A program made the translations under genes and the position numbers. Source: an uncultured Bacteroidales bacterium (GTDB lineage Bacteria > Bacteroidota > Bacteroidia > Bacteroidales > Paludibacteraceae). From it: a DNA stretch of 64,000 bases. Positions within the stretch are counted from its first letter, which is position 1. Each line of letters opens with the position of its first letter. The notes below the pieces were generated by a model. It did not search any database. It was not told where the DNA came from and saw nothing but the letters and a program-made list of their open reading frames with translations. The stretch lies in NCBI GenBank assembly GCA_902780495.1, contig CACZFM010000009.1, positions 47,477-111,476 on the forward strand, given 5' to 3'. Shown piece after piece: positions 1-8,520 of the stretch.

Positions 1-529
1 AATCCACACCCAGCGCATGACCTCGGCGCACGATGTCCGCTTTGGTGAGACGGGTGTAAGGCGTGAGCAGACGGACGCGCTGATAAGTGCCTGCCTCCAT
101 CGTACGGTCCATGGCAGCGACAAAGTCAGGACGACAATCGGGATAGATGGCATGGTCTCCGCCATGATTCGCCATCATAACCGCCTTCAAACCACGGTCT
201 TCCGCCAAACCCGCTGCCACAGAAAGCATGATACCGTTGCGGAAAGGCACCACAGTGGAACGCATATTCTCGTCATCATAGTTCCCCTCCGGTATATCCT
301 CTCCGCCTACCAAAAGCGAAGAATGGAAATAACGCTGTATGAAATCCATCGAAATAACCAGATGCTCAATGCCCAATTGGTCGCAATGGTAGCGGGCAAA
401 CGGTATCTCGTTCTTCGAATGACGGCTGCCGTAATCAAAGGTGACCGCCAAAGCGATACAATCGCGATAGTCATACAACATCGTGACGGAGTCCAAACCT
501 CCGGACAAAATCAAGACTGTGTCCTTCAT
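1..529 (-). CDS. queC: 7-cyano-7-deazaguanine synthase QueC (partial, C-terminus beyond window)
   Basis: Makes preQ0 from 7-carboxy-7-deazaguanine and ammonia with ATP, in the cytoplasmic queuosine pathway. The reading frame starts at ATG 527-529 and runs off the left edge, so 176 residues are visible against roughly 220 for the family. The N-terminus carries the PP-loop ATP motif SGGLDS at residues 9-14, and a later FRNGIML segment is also typical of QueC. The Zn-binding cysteines expected near the C-terminus are outside the window. The start lies 3 bp after the queF stop (AACTATG), so the two are almost certainly one transcript and catalyse consecutive steps. Identification from motifs is secure; only the end is unseen. 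Confidence 0.93.
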   Translation of the reverse strand, partial: MKDTVLILSGGLDSVTMLYDYRDCIALAVTFDYGSRHSKNEIPFARYHCDQLGIEHLVISMDFIQRYFHSSLLVGGEDIPEGNYDDENMRSTVVPFRNGIMLSVAAGLAEDRGLKAVMMANHGGDHAIYPDCRPDFVAAMDRTMEAGTYQRVRLLTPYTRLTKADIVRRGHALGVD

Positions 530-532
530 AGT

Positions 533-1021
533 TCAGAAATTGTTTTTGTAGCACATCACATCCGCCATACGTGCCGTCATACGCTGCTGCCGCAACGCCT
601 GATGCTCTTCGTCCGCCCAAGAGGCAAAAGGCAAGATGGAAATGCCTCCTCGCGGATGGAACAAGCCCGTGACTTCGATATACTTCGGGTCCATCAGACG
701 AATGAGATCCTTCATAATGATGTTGACACAATCCTCGTGGAAATCGCCATGGTTACGGAATGAGAAGAGGTAGAGTTTGAGGCTCTTGGACTCGATCATC
801 CGAACACGCGGGATATACGAGATGAGAATGGTGCCGTAATCGGGCTGCCCTGTCTTCGGGCAAAGAGAGGTGAACTCCGGACAATGGAGCGTGACAAGAT
901 AGTCATTCTCCGTGTGCTTGTTGACAAAAGTCTCCAACAGTGACGGGTCGTAATCGGACGGATAGACCGTGTGTTGGTTTCCGAGAAGGCTGACGCCTTC
1001 CATTTCAGTGTTTGTTCGCAT
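533..1021 (-). CDS. queF: NADPH-dependent 7-cyano-7-deazaguanine reductase QueF
   Basis: Reduces preQ0 to preQ1 with NADPH, the step after QueC in queuosine synthesis. With the start at ATG 1019-1021 the protein has 162 residues, the size of the short unimodular QueF family (T-fold). Cys54 within [10 protein letters not shown] is the nucleophile that forms the thioimide, Asp61 is the paired acid, and ESKSLKLY at 77-84 is the QueF signature. An in-frame ATG at 1057 would add 12 residues ([12 protein letters not shown]) that do not look like QueF, so I prefer 1021. It lies between the hotdog thioesterase and queC in a minus-strand run. No preQ1 riboswitch is apparent in the 55 bp upstream. Confidence 0.95.
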   Translation of the reverse strand: MRTNTEMEGVSLLGNQHTVYPSDYDPSLLETFVNKHTENDYLVTLHCPEFTSLCPKTGQPDYGTILISYIPRVRMIESKSLKLYLFSFRNHGDFHEDCVNIIMKDLIRLMDPKYIEVTGLFHPRGGISILPFASWADEEHQALRQQRMTARMADVMCYKNNF

Positions 1022-1076
1022 ATTGTTTTCAGTTTTTTTGCGATGGAGGAAAAACATAGCTCCATCATTATGTCAG

Positions 1077-1610
1077 TTATTGTTTTGTTTCATGTGTGCC
1101 ATTCAGTTCGCGCTCGATGACTTCTTCGCGGGTCAGTTCCTCTCCTATCGCCACCGAATGCCCCGCCACAACTTCCTGAGGCATTTGGCTTTCGCTATAG
1201 AGGAAATAGGTGCAATCGGCTTCAACAAGTATGTTGCCTTCGTTATCCGAGAGTTGCCCGTGAATGACAGCAAGATTGCGACGGCGTTCCACCAGATGCG
1301 CACGCGCCTCGATGAAAGGCATGGACCCTAACATCGGCCGACGATAGCGCAAATCCATCTTGGCTGTGACGCCAGACAACTGCAGTTTGTGAAACGCCAC
1401 CCAGCCGCATACTTCGTCCAACAGAACCGCCTGCACGCCGCCATGAATGGTGTTAATCCACGACTGATAGCGCAGATTAGGATGCCAGATAGAGACGATG
1501 TCCTCCCCATCCTCGTAGAATCGCATCTGCAAGCCAATCGGATTAGTGGGACAGCAGCCAAAACAATTGTAGCCGTCCAGTCCTGTCCATGGATTTTGTA
1601 TCAGTCGCAT
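1077..1610 (-). CDS. PaaI-type hotdog-fold acyl-CoA thioesterase
   Basis: A 177-residue single-domain hotdog protein. The N-terminus has the CFGC-x-PxNPIGL pattern (residues 16-27) seen in a branch of PaaI/YigI-like thioesterases, and HGG at 56-58 followed by Asp65-Glu66 fits the catalytic region of the family. The expected role is hydrolysis of acyl- or aryl-CoA in the cytoplasm. It starts 12 bp after the stop of the adjacent acyl-CoA synthetase, and a CoA-forming and a CoA-releasing enzyme in one operon suggests control of a free acid/CoA-ester pool. Substrate cannot be told from the sequence. The C-terminus beyond about residue 150 is charged and probably non-catalytic. Confidence 0.8.
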   Translation of the reverse strand: MRLIQNPWTGLDGYNCFGCCPTNPIGLQMRFYEDGEDIVSIWHPNLRYQSWINTIHGGVQAVLLDEVCGWVAFHKLQLSGVTAKMDLRYRRPMLGSMPFIEARAHLVERRRNLAVIHGQLSDNEGNILVEADCTYFLYSESQMPQEVVAGHSVAIGEELTREEVIERELNGTHETKQ

Positions 1611-1622
1611 ATCAGTGTTCTA

Positions 1623-3254
1623 TCAATTATATAAGAATCGTTTGATACTCTTTTTCGGCGTTTTCTCAAAGGGGTCTTCCTTGATTTCGATATCGGATAC
1701 CTGCGAATAGTTCGGGATTAGCTTATTCAGTTTGTGCAAGTTCTCCTGCATCGCCGCCAAGATGGCCTCTTTGGTCCAAGTCTTAGTTTTGTCCTCCGGG
1801 AAGACAAGGGCTACAAGTTTGCCCTTCCGCTCCACGATAAGGCTCTCCTCCACTCCATCCAAGGCATTGAGTTTCGACTCAATCTCTTCGGGATAGATAT
1901 TCTGTCCGTTGGCATTGAGGAACATGGTTTTCTTGCGCCCTTTCAGGTAAATAAATCCATCCTTATCCATCATACCAAGGTCGCCCGTCTTGAGCCAACC
2001 CTGGGCATCAAAGACTTCATCGGTGGCTTCCATGTTACGATAATAGCCCATCATGACATTTGTTCCGCGTACCCAGACTTCACCTACCCCTTCGGCGTTG
2101 GGATTATTGATACGCACTTCGACATTCGGCACCGCACGTCCGCAACTGCGACGGCGGAACTCCTTGACACGGCAACCGCCGATAAGCGGTCCGCACTCGG
2201 TCATGCCATACCCTACCAAAAGCGGGAAACGTATATCCATCAAGCAATCCTCTACATCAGGATGCACAGCGGCACCGCCCAAGAGGAAATAACGAATGCG
2301 ACCGCCAAAAGAGTCGTTGAGTTTCTGCTTCACTTTCAGGCGGATGAAATGCCCTATCAACGGTGCATTCCAAAGCGCATGAATGAGTTTGCCCGACAGA
2401 CGGACAGAGAGGTTGCGCTGGTAAATCTTCTCTATCACCAACGGCACCATTACCAACATATAAGGTTTGACCTCCTGCAAAGCCTTCATCAGGATGGCAG
2501 GTGTAGGCGTTTTCGCCAGGAAATAGATGTGACATCCCGTGCAGAGGGGATAAAGGAACTCCGCCACCTGACCAAACATGTGGGCAAGCGGAAGAATAGA
2601 TACCACCGTTGCATTCTTCGGCGCAGGCAGAAGCGTCAAGCCCGCCTCCACATTGCTGCAGAGCGATGCCGCATTGAGCATCACGCCCTTGGGGTTGCCG
2701 GTAGAGCCAGAAGTATAGTTGATAAGCGCAAGCTCTTTGTCGCCATCCTCCGGCAGATGGAACTCTTCACGCGTAACGACACCATACGTTCCGTTGGCGC
2801 ATTTGGTCTTCCAGTCCACAAAGCCGGCACGCATCTCATCATTACCTTGCAAGAGGGTGAAATCGCTGAGCGAAACTACAGGCCCCTTGAAGGCAAGCAA
2901 TTCACCGTTCAATCCGTTCCATACGTACGGACCGACGAAAAGCATCTTGCTCTGGCTGTGCTCCAAGAGTTTGGCTATATCTTCACGCGTGAAATCCGGC
3001 AGGATGGACACGACAACGCCCTTGTAAGACGCTATCGCCAGATAAGCCACTGCCCATGCCATGGAATTGCGGCCGACAATGGCAATCTTATCTCCGGGCT
3101 GAACATTCAAGGTGCGAAACAACGCATGAAGGCGAAGCATAGCTTGCGCCAGTTCGCCAAAAGTATACGTGCTTCCTTCCTGTCCGTAATCGCTCAAAGC
3201 GGGTTTATCCCAAGAAGAAGCGAATTGTTCGTTCAGATACTTGAAATAATGCAT
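1623..3254 (-). CDS. AMP-forming acyl-CoA synthetase (ANL superfamily), paralogue B
   Basis: A 543-residue adenylate-forming enzyme that should activate a carboxylic acid to acyl-AMP and then acyl-CoA. Visible motifs are TSGSTGNPKG (P-loop, 181-190), GYGMTECGPL (about 348-357), TGDLG (423-427) and the C-terminal TPKKSIKR that holds the adenylation lysine. The region around 200-330 (LPLAHMFG, VPLVIEKI) resembles long-chain fatty acyl-CoA synthetases. It is clearly a tandem paralogue of the upstream gene and its ATG overlaps that gene's stop by one base (TAATG), which implies translational coupling. The substrate is uncertain: fatty, branched or aromatic acids are all possible. Confidence 0.88.
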   Translation of the reverse strand: MHYFKYLNEQFASSWDKPALSDYGQEGSTYTFGELAQAMLRLHALFRTLNVQPGDKIAIVGRNSMAWAVAYLAIASYKGVVVSILPDFTREDIAKLLEHSQSKMLFVGPYVWNGLNGELLAFKGPVVSLSDFTLLQGNDEMRAGFVDWKTKCANGTYGVVTREEFHLPEDGDKELALINYTSGSTGNPKGVMLNAASLCSNVEAGLTLLPAPKNATVVSILPLAHMFGQVAEFLYPLCTGCHIYFLAKTPTPAILMKALQEVKPYMLVMVPLVIEKIYQRNLSVRLSGKLIHALWNAPLIGHFIRLKVKQKLNDSFGGRIRYFLLGGAAVHPDVEDCLMDIRFPLLVGYGMTECGPLIGGCRVKEFRRRSCGRAVPNVEVRINNPNAEGVGEVWVRGTNVMMGYYRNMEATDEVFDAQGWLKTGDLGMMDKDGFIYLKGRKKTMFLNANGQNIYPEEIESKLNALDGVEESLIVERKGKLVALVFPEDKTKTWTKEAILAAMQENLHKLNKLIPNYSQVSDIEIKEDPFEKTPKKSIKRFLYN

Positions 3255-4894
3255 TATTTATATAGGTAACGCTTGATACTCTTTTTCGGGGTTTTCTCGA
3301 ATTCCGTTTCCACCATCTCAATGGCAGACACTTGGCTGTATTGGGGCAGATGGTGGTTGAGACTTCTGCGGTTTGCCTCCAGACGTTCACGCAGTTGCTC
3401 TTTGTCCAAGCCGCCCTGATAGTCCGGATAAACCAATGCAACAATCTTTCCCTCACGGGCAATGACTACGGACTCCACAACATAGTGGAACGCATTGAGT
3501 TTGTCCTCAATCTCTTCCGGATAGATATTCTGTCCGCTGGCACCGAGAATCATATTCTTGCTACGACCACGCAGATAGAGGAAACCGTCCTTATCCAAGA
3601 CACCAAGGTCACCCGTACGCATCCAACCGTCATTGGTAAAGGTTGCTTTGGTGGCTTCCGGGTTCTTGTAATAGCCTTTCATCACGCAGAATCCGCGCAC
3701 CTGCACTTCGCCATCCACATTGTACTGGTCGGACGAATCGATACGGAACTCCATGCCATCAATAGGCTGTCCGCACGAGTGCATGCGATAGACATCCCAC
3801 GGTGAATAAGAAAGCAACGGAGCGCACTCTGTCATGCCATAGCCTACGCAGTAAGGCAGCTTGATATCACGAAGGCACTGCTCTACATCCAAGTTGAGCG
3901 CAGCACCACCAATAATAAGGTGACGCAAGTTGCCGCCAAAAGCATTCATCAGTTTCTCGTTCACTTTCCTGCGCAACACGTTCTTGATACCGGGCGTATG
4001 CCACAAGACTTTCATCCAAGGTTTCTTGATGACAGGGAAGACACTCTTACGGATAATCTTCTCGATGACCAAAGGCACGGTAAGAATCATATAAGGTTTG
4101 ACCTCCGCAAAGGCTTTCATCAAAATGGTCGGTGTCGGCTGCTGAGTTAGGAACGTGATGTGCGTTGCTTCGCAGATTGGATACAGGAACTCAAACATCA
4201 GTCCAAACATGTGGGCAATCGGCAGCATGGACAGCACATGATCACCTTCACGATGCGGAATCTTGTAAATGGCGTAATGCACATTATGACTAAGATTCAG
4301 ATAAGTAAGCATCACGCCTTTAGGATTACCTGTAGAACCGGACGTATAGTTAATCAAAGCAAGATCATCCATGTTGTCGGTCGGATAATGAATATCCTCC
4401 AACGCGATGCCCTCGGGATGAGCGGCATCGAATGCAGCCCCCGCCTCATTGAACGCAGTGATGGTAGCCTCTTCTTTGGCATGAATCATAGAGAGTTCGT
4501 CCAAGAAGATCGTTCCAATCAAACCGGGCATGGTGTCCAAATCCACTTTACGGCGGACATTCGGTCCTACCAACAGCAGTTTGGCCTCGGAATGTGCCAC
4601 CAGGTTCGCGATATCCTCTGCCGTAAAGTCAGGCAGGATACTTACCGCCACAGCCCGATAGGCCGTGATAGCGAGGAAAGACATACCCCAATTAGCACTA
4701 TTGATACCCGCAAGAGCCACTTTGTCACCGGGTTTGATACCAATCGCCTCAAACTGCGCATCAAGACGGGCTATAGCGGTCGCGAGCGTGCGATAGGTAT
4801 AAGGCGATGTGCCATCCAGATTGACCATACAGGCATCATCCCAATGTTTCTGCATCGTGGCCTGCAAATACGAAAAATAATGTTTTGTTTCCAT
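3254..4894 (-). CDS. AMP-forming acyl-CoA synthetase (ANL superfamily), paralogue A
   Basis: First gene of the acyl-CoA operon; 546 residues. Motifs are TSGSTGNPKG at about 184-193, YGMTECAPLL near 350, TGDLGVLDKDGF and a terminal TPKKSIKRYLYK with the catalytic lysine. Family knowledge gives ATP-dependent CoA ligation of an acid; the LPIAHMFGLMFEFLYP stretch is typical of long-chain acyl-CoA synthetases. It is expressed from a promoter at 4927-4934 that carries an inverted repeat, next to a TetR gene, so repression by that TetR and induction by an acid or acyl-CoA is a reasonable inference. Why two similar synthetases are kept in tandem is not evident. Confidence 0.88.
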   Translation of the reverse strand: METKHYFSYLQATMQKHWDDACMVNLDGTSPYTYRTLATAIARLDAQFEAIGIKPGDKVALAGINSANWGMSFLAITAYRAVAVSILPDFTAEDIANLVAHSEAKLLLVGPNVRRKVDLDTMPGLIGTIFLDELSMIHAKEEATITAFNEAGAAFDAAHPEGIALEDIHYPTDNMDDLALINYTSGSTGNPKGVMLTYLNLSHNVHYAIYKIPHREGDHVLSMLPIAHMFGLMFEFLYPICEATHITFLTQQPTPTILMKAFAEVKPYMILTVPLVIEKIIRKSVFPVIKKPWMKVLWHTPGIKNVLRRKVNEKLMNAFGGNLRHLIIGGAALNLDVEQCLRDIKLPYCVGYGMTECAPLLSYSPWDVYRMHSCGQPIDGMEFRIDSSDQYNVDGEVQVRGFCVMKGYYKNPEATKATFTNDGWMRTGDLGVLDKDGFLYLRGRSKNMILGASGQNIYPEEIEDKLNAFHYVVESVVIAREGKIVALVYPDYQGGLDKEQLRERLEANRRSLNHHLPQYSQVSAIEMVETEFEKTPKKSIKRYLYK

Positions 4895-4926
4895 ATTATT
4901 CTGTTTCCTTTTATTCCAATTCGCTG

Positions 4927-4934
4927 CAAAGGTA
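4927..4934 (-). promoter_or_regulatory. -7 element of the acyl-CoA synthetase operon promoter
   Basis: On the minus strand this reads TACCTTTG, a perfect TAnnTTTG Bacteroidota -7 box, 33 bases ahead of the ATG at 4894. Unlike the other promoters in this window there is no TTTG exactly 20 bases upstream; the nearest TTTTTG is at 24. The -33 position is instead occupied by an inverted repeat (next entry). A purine-rich AAAGGAAA lies in the short leader before the start codon. Confidence 0.7.
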
Positions 4935-4944
4935 CTACTTTAAA

Positions 4945-4962
4945 TTCGAACAACCGTTCAAA
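4945..4962. promoter_or_regulatory. Candidate TetR operator (inverted repeat)
   Basis: An 18-bp imperfect palindrome with arms TTCGAAC and GTTCAAA around AACC. Six of seven arm bases pair. It covers the -33 region of the acyl-CoA synthetase promoter and lies 16 bp from the end of the tetR gene, the usual size and place for a TetR-family operator. Binding is inferred, not shown. Confidence 0.5.
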
Positions 4963-4977
4963 AAGAGTAAAAAAACG

Positions 4978-5580
4978 TTATTCCTCAATTTTCAGAAGGT
5001 TGTACAGATAGTTGTATTGCTGCGGAAAGGCACTAAAGTCCATTGTTACACCGGCTTTGGCGGTATCAAATCCGTCCTTGAGGTGTGTAAACATCATTGC
5101 AACGGTGTCCACCGGTATATCCCTCCGAATGATGCCTTTTTGCATCTCATGTTGCAAGGCCCGTTTCCACAAGAAGAGTTCTTTCTCGTAAATACGCTGG
5201 GCTTTGCGGTAGAGTTCGGGATAACGGTGATACGCCGTGTTCATCAGCGTCACCACGTTGGAGGTATTGACATGTTTGTTCTCAAACTGCGTCAACAAAT
5301 CCTGCAACGAGTAGAGATATGACAAGAGCGCCTGAATCATTTCCGGAATGGTTACCGTCTGTTCAAGCAGCGAATTCAGGCGCTGCTGTTTGGGTGTCAG
5401 GAAAAAGCGGTTCATCACTTCGGTGAACAGTTCGTCTTTGTCACGGAAGTAGTAATAAAGTGTACCACGCCCCATATCGAGTGCATACTGCAAATCGGAT
5501 ATCGATGTACTGTCGTAACCATTCAGTGCGAACAGTTCCAAAGCTTTGATAGCTATTTCCTCTTTACGGTCCGGTTTCAC
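4978..5580 (-). CDS. TetR/AcrR-family transcriptional regulator
   Basis: A 200-residue regulator. Residues about 5-50 form the TetR DNA-binding domain, with the hallmark MGRGTLYYYFRDKDELF at the recognition helix and just after it. The remainder is an all-helical ligand-binding domain with no recognisable specificity. It starts 3 bp after the thrS stop, so it is probably transcribed with thrS, while its likely target is the acyl-CoA synthetase operon immediately downstream, whose promoter carries a matching inverted repeat. In other bacteria TetR proteins of this context (FadR or FabR type) sense acyl-CoAs; that role is a suggestion only. Confidence 0.9.
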   Translation of the reverse strand: MKPDRKEEIAIKALELFALNGYDSTSISDLQYALDMGRGTLYYYFRDKDELFTEVMNRFFLTPKQQRLNSLLEQTVTIPEMIQALLSYLYSLQDLLTQFENKHVNTSNVVTLMNTAYHRYPELYRKAQRIYEKELFLWKRALQHEMQKGIIRRDIPVDTVAMMFTHLKDGFDTAKAGVTMDFSAFPQQYNYLYNLLKIEE

Positions 5581-5583
5581 GAC

Positions 5584-7539
5584 TTAATAGGCATTCATCT
5601 GTTTATCCACTGTTTCATTAACAAAGTCTGCAAACGCCTGCACAGTCATTTGTCCTTTGTCTTCTGCGCCCTGCTGGCGAACGGATACAAGTCCCTGTTC
5701 CGCTTCTTTCTCACCTACGATGAGCATGAACGGAATACGCTTGAGTTCGTTGTCACGAATCTTGCGGCCGAGTTTCTCATTGCGGTCATCCACAATGGCG
5801 CGTACATTCTGCTGCTCCAGCATTTTCTGTACCTGCCATGCATATTCGTTCGACTTCTCGGAGATAGGCAATACGACAGCCTGATCGGGAGTGAGCCACA
5901 AGGGGAACTTACCTGCGGTGTGCTCGATAAGCACAGCCACAAAGCGTTCCATCGAACCGAACGGTGCGCGGTGAATCATCACGGGACGATGCTTTTGGTT
6001 GTCTTCGCCCACATATTCCAGGTCGAAACGTTCGGGCAGGTTGTAATCCACCTGAATAGTACCTAACTGCCAACGGCGTCCCAGTGCATCTTTGACCATA
6101 AAGTCGAGTTTGGGACCATAGAAAGCGGCTTCGCCGTATTCCACTTTGGCGGGCAGGTTTTTCTCCTTGCAGGCTTCGATGATAGCATTTTCCGCTTTTT
6201 CCCAGACCTCATCCGAACCGACATACTTAGTATGATTGTTCGGGTCACGGAGCGAAATCTGCGCCTCGAAGTTCTTGAAGTCAAGCGATTTGAAGATGAT
6301 TTCTATAATCTCCATCACGCGGATAAACTCCTGCTTTACCTGGTCGGGACGGCAGAAGATATGGGCATCATCCTGCGTGAAACTGCGTACGCGAGTCAGA
6401 CCGTGCAATTCGCCCGACTGCTCGTAACGATAAACAGTGCCAAACTCTGCGCAGCGGAAAGGCAGGTCTTTGTAACTGCGAGGAGAGTTCTTAAAGATAG
6501 CACAATGGTGCGGGCAGTTCATCGGCTTGAGCAGATACACTTCACCTTCTTCAGGCGTGGTAATGGGCTGGAACGAGTCTTTACCGTAGTGATCCCAGTG
6601 GCCGGAAGTGATATAGAGCTGCTTGGAGCCAATATGCGGCGTAATAACCTGCTGGTAACCATAACGGCGTTGGATTTTCTTCAGGAAATCCTCCAAACGC
6701 AAGCGCAATGCCGTTCCTTTGGGCAGCCAGATAGGCAGTCCCTTTCCTACCATTTCGCTGAACATAAAGAGGTCAAGTTCCTTACCGATCTTTCTATGGT
6801 CGCGTTTCTTGGCTTCCTCCAACAATGCCAGATGTTCGTCCAACATAGCTTTCTTGGGGAAAGAGACGGCATAGATACGCGTCATCATGGGACGTGTCTC
6901 GTCACCGCGCCAGTATGCGGCAGCGCAAGAAAGCACTTTCACTGCTTTGATAGGTTCAGTGCTCAGGAGGTGCGGTCCGCGGCAGAGGTCGGTGAAAGCC
7001 CCCTGTGTATAGGTGGTGATGGTTCCATCCGCCAAATCGTTAATCAGTTCGCACTTGTAGTGCTGTCCACGTGCCGTGAAATCGTGCAGCGCATCCGCCT
7101 TGGCGATAGAACGTTTCTGCAGCACTTCTTTTTTGGCACGCAGTTCCATCATCTTCTGCTCAATAGCAGGAAAATCCTTCTCGCTGATGGTTTGTCCTTC
7201 TGCGGGATAAACATCGTAATAGAAGCCGTTTTCAATAGCAGGACCTATACCGAACTGGATGCCCGGATACAATTCCTGCAGGGCTTCTGCCATCAGGTGT
7301 GACGAGGTGTGCCAAAAAGCGTGCTTGGCTTCTTCGTCTTCCCACTTGTGCAAACGGATGGCACAATCGGCAGTGAGAGGAGTATTAAGTTCAGTGATAA
7401 CAAAGTCGTTATCGGTTTTCACAGAGGCAACCAGGATTTCCTGTGCCAGACGGCTGCTGATGGACTCAGCCACTTGCAAGGGCGTAACGCCGCTTTCATA
7501 CTCACGGACGCTTTGGTCCGGAAAGGTAATCTTAATCAT
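5584..7539 (-). CDS. thrS: Threonyl-tRNA synthetase
   Basis: Charges tRNA-Thr with threonine. At 651 residues it is full length: N-terminal TGS domain (1-62), editing domain with His77-xxx-His81 and Cys186/His190 for hydrolysis of Ser-tRNA-Thr, class II catalytic core with the zinc region [10 protein letters not shown] and the motif 2 stretch [18 protein letters not shown], and a C-terminal anticodon-binding domain from about 540. The ATG at 7539 follows a strong promoter (7602-7632). In many bacteria thrS precedes infC-rpmI-rplT; here the next gene is a TetR regulator instead. Confidence 0.97.
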   Translation of the reverse strand: MIKITFPDQSVREYESGVTPLQVAESISSRLAQEILVASVKTDNDFVITELNTPLTADCAIRLHKWEDEEAKHAFWHTSSHLMAEALQELYPGIQFGIGPAIENGFYYDVYPAEGQTISEKDFPAIEQKMMELRAKKEVLQKRSIAKADALHDFTARGQHYKCELINDLADGTITTYTQGAFTDLCRGPHLLSTEPIKAVKVLSCAAAYWRGDETRPMMTRIYAVSFPKKAMLDEHLALLEEAKKRDHRKIGKELDLFMFSEMVGKGLPIWLPKGTALRLRLEDFLKKIQRRYGYQQVITPHIGSKQLYITSGHWDHYGKDSFQPITTPEEGEVYLLKPMNCPHHCAIFKNSPRSYKDLPFRCAEFGTVYRYEQSGELHGLTRVRSFTQDDAHIFCRPDQVKQEFIRVMEIIEIIFKSLDFKNFEAQISLRDPNNHTKYVGSDEVWEKAENAIIEACKEKNLPAKVEYGEAAFYGPKLDFMVKDALGRRWQLGTIQVDYNLPERFDLEYVGEDNQKHRPVMIHRAPFGSMERFVAVLIEHTAGKFPLWLTPDQAVVLPISEKSNEYAWQVQKMLEQQNVRAIVDDRNEKLGRKIRDNELKRIPFMLIVGEKEAEQGLVSVRQQGAEDKGQMTVQAFADFVNETVDKQMNAY

Positions 7540-7601
7540 ATATAAACGTACAAATGTTTACGGATGCAGGGCTGACAAGTGCCCATTATCCAAATTCGCT
7601 G

Positions 7602-7632
7602 CAAAGGTACTGCTTTTTTTTGAACTATGCAA
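7602..7632 (-). promoter_or_regulatory. thrS promoter (Bacteroidota type)
   Basis: Minus strand: TTG, 20 bases, then TACCTTTG at 7609-7602. This fits the -33/-7 consensus of the Bacteroidota primary sigma factor. It leaves a leader of about 55-60 nt before the thrS ATG. No T-box is recognisable in so short a leader. Confidence 0.75.
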
Positions 7633-7651
7633 GAAAAATCAGATATTTTTG

Positions 7652-7707
7652 GTTTAAAGTTGAAAGTTTAAGGGTTAACGTTTAACGTTTAGGGGTTAAG
7701 GTTTAAG
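7652..7707. repeat. Heptamer tandem repeat, 8 units of 7 bp
   Basis: Eight consecutive 7-bp units that match GTTTAAG with one to three changes each (gtttaaa, gttgaaa, gtttaag, ggttaac, gtttaac, gtttagg, ggttaag, gtttaag). It lies upstream of the thrS promoter, 6 bp before an 11-bp array. No open frame uses it. Confidence 0.75.
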
Positions 7708-7713
7708 GAATTT

Positions 7714-7768
7714 TCGGTCCATTATCGGGTCAATCTCGGTCCATCTTCGGTCCATTTTCGGTATCATA
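7714..7768. repeat. 11-bp tandem repeat array (unit TCGGTCCATNN), 5 units
   Basis: Five contiguous 11-bp units: 7714-7724, 7725-7735, 7736-7746, 7747-7757 and 7758-7768. The third and fourth differ at one base; the second and fifth are more diverged but keep the TCGG start and the exact phase. It lies between the truncated transposase gene and the thrS promoter. Confidence 0.8.
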
Positions 7769-8027
7769 TTTTTTTAATTAGTGCGTGTTTTACATATACC
7801 CCTCCATATATAATGTAAAAAAGAGGCAAAATCTATCACCTGAAATGCAACTTTTTTGCATTTTTATTGCATTTTCTTTATAATGCAATGATTATCAAAC
7901 GCCAATACCCCACAAATACATCTGTGACAGTAAAGAGTGCTAACGGAGTGGTAAGGTAGGCTGCCTCAAAATACAAGGTAAGAAAGAAGGAGAGATTATC
8001 AAGACAGGGAGGAACGGAACGACGGAT
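7769..8027. other. Non-coding spacer with TTGCAT inverted repeats
   Basis: No credible gene. The notable part is 7845-7888, where ATGCAA/TTGCAT occurs four times. TTGCATTTTTA and TTGCATTTTCT at 7856-7877 are two adjacent 11-bp units, and ATTGCATT (7866-7873) pairs perfectly with AATGCAAT (7882-7889) around an 8-base loop. No run of T follows the stem on either strand, so it is not an obvious terminator. Nothing else is recognisable up to the stop of the transposase-like gene. Confidence 0.5.
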
Positions 8028-8417
8028 TTAAACCTGAATGAGATTCGGGTCAATTGACAAAACATACTCTCTCCCGCATTTCTTCACACCTTGCCAAAAA
8101 CCACGTATAACCTTTCTAATGCTGGTCTCCATAGGGCAAGTAACATGCAAAATAGCATGCACATGATCAGGCATAAGATAATATTGCAACAGACGGATTT
8201 GAGGATGCAAGATGGATATCTGGGCAAGAGTGTGGATAACGTTTTTGCCGAGCACCGTGCGTGTTACAGATGCCCGTTTCGGATCATTCTCCGGAATGAC
8301 GAGTTTTCCCAACAACGGTTCACGACTTGGCACGGTCAATGTCACATGGTAAATGCCCACACCTTTCCATGCCGTTCCGCGTTCCTGCCAATGCCAATGT
8401 TCGTAATTTTGGGTCAT
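8028..8417 (-). CDS. Truncated REP-associated tyrosine transposase (RAYT)-like protein
   Basis: 129 residues resembling the N-terminal half of RAYT/IS200-like (Y1 transposase) proteins common in Bacteroidales. It opens with EHWHWQERGTAWKG and YHVTLTVPSREPLLGKLVIP and contains MPDHVHAILHV (about 82-92), in which HVH is the HUH metal-binding motif. FWQGVKK follows. Full-length relatives continue well past this point and contain the catalytic tyrosine helix; here a stop comes right after IDPNLIQV, and the downstream DNA does not continue the homology in any frame that I can see. It is probably a decayed or domesticated remnant. It has its own intact promoter and lies between two 11-bp repeat arrays. 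Confidence 0.6.
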   Translation of the reverse strand: MTQNYEHWHWQERGTAWKGVGIYHVTLTVPSREPLLGKLVIPENDPKRASVTRTVLGKNVIHTLAQISILHPQIRLLQYYLMPDHVHAILHVTCPMETSIRKVIRGFWQGVKKCGREYVLSIDPNLIQV

Positions 8418-8506
8418 AGAAGATTACAAATTCTCGTAGTATCCCTGTAACACAGCGTTGATGGCCTCCATACAACTGTTAGTAGAATAGCCATTTCGTT
8501 CAATGT

Positions 8507-8519
8507 ACCCGAATCGGGT
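8507..8519. promoter_or_regulatory. Perfect 13-bp palindrome at the RAYT transcription start
   Basis: ACCCGA-A-TCGGGT, six perfectly paired bases around one central base. It begins just downstream of the -7 box at 8521-8528, roughly where transcription should start. It could be an operator or a small RNA hairpin; nothing decides between them. Confidence 0.4.
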
Positions 8520-8520
8520 G

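Noticed and set aside
1022..1076. preQ1 riboswitch upstream of queF
   Set aside because: The 55-bp gap lacks the preQ1-I stem and A-rich tail, and queF lies inside an operon.
1734..3269. Open plus-strand frame of 511 codons opposite the acyl-CoA synthetase
   Set aside because: Mirror frame of a gene with full ANL motifs; it has no domain, signal or start context. The 515-codon minus frame opposite mmdA (55700-57247) and the long plus frames opposite the giant surface protein are shadows for the same reason.
7866..7889. Terminator formed by ATTGCATT/AATGCAAT
   Set aside because: No T-run on either strand after the stem; its TTGCAT copies fit better as short repeats.
8414..8494. 26-codon leader frame ending in ATGA at the RAYT start
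   Set aside because: It would couple to the RAYT gene, but it has no ribosome-binding site or recognisable peptide; such short frames are expected by chance.
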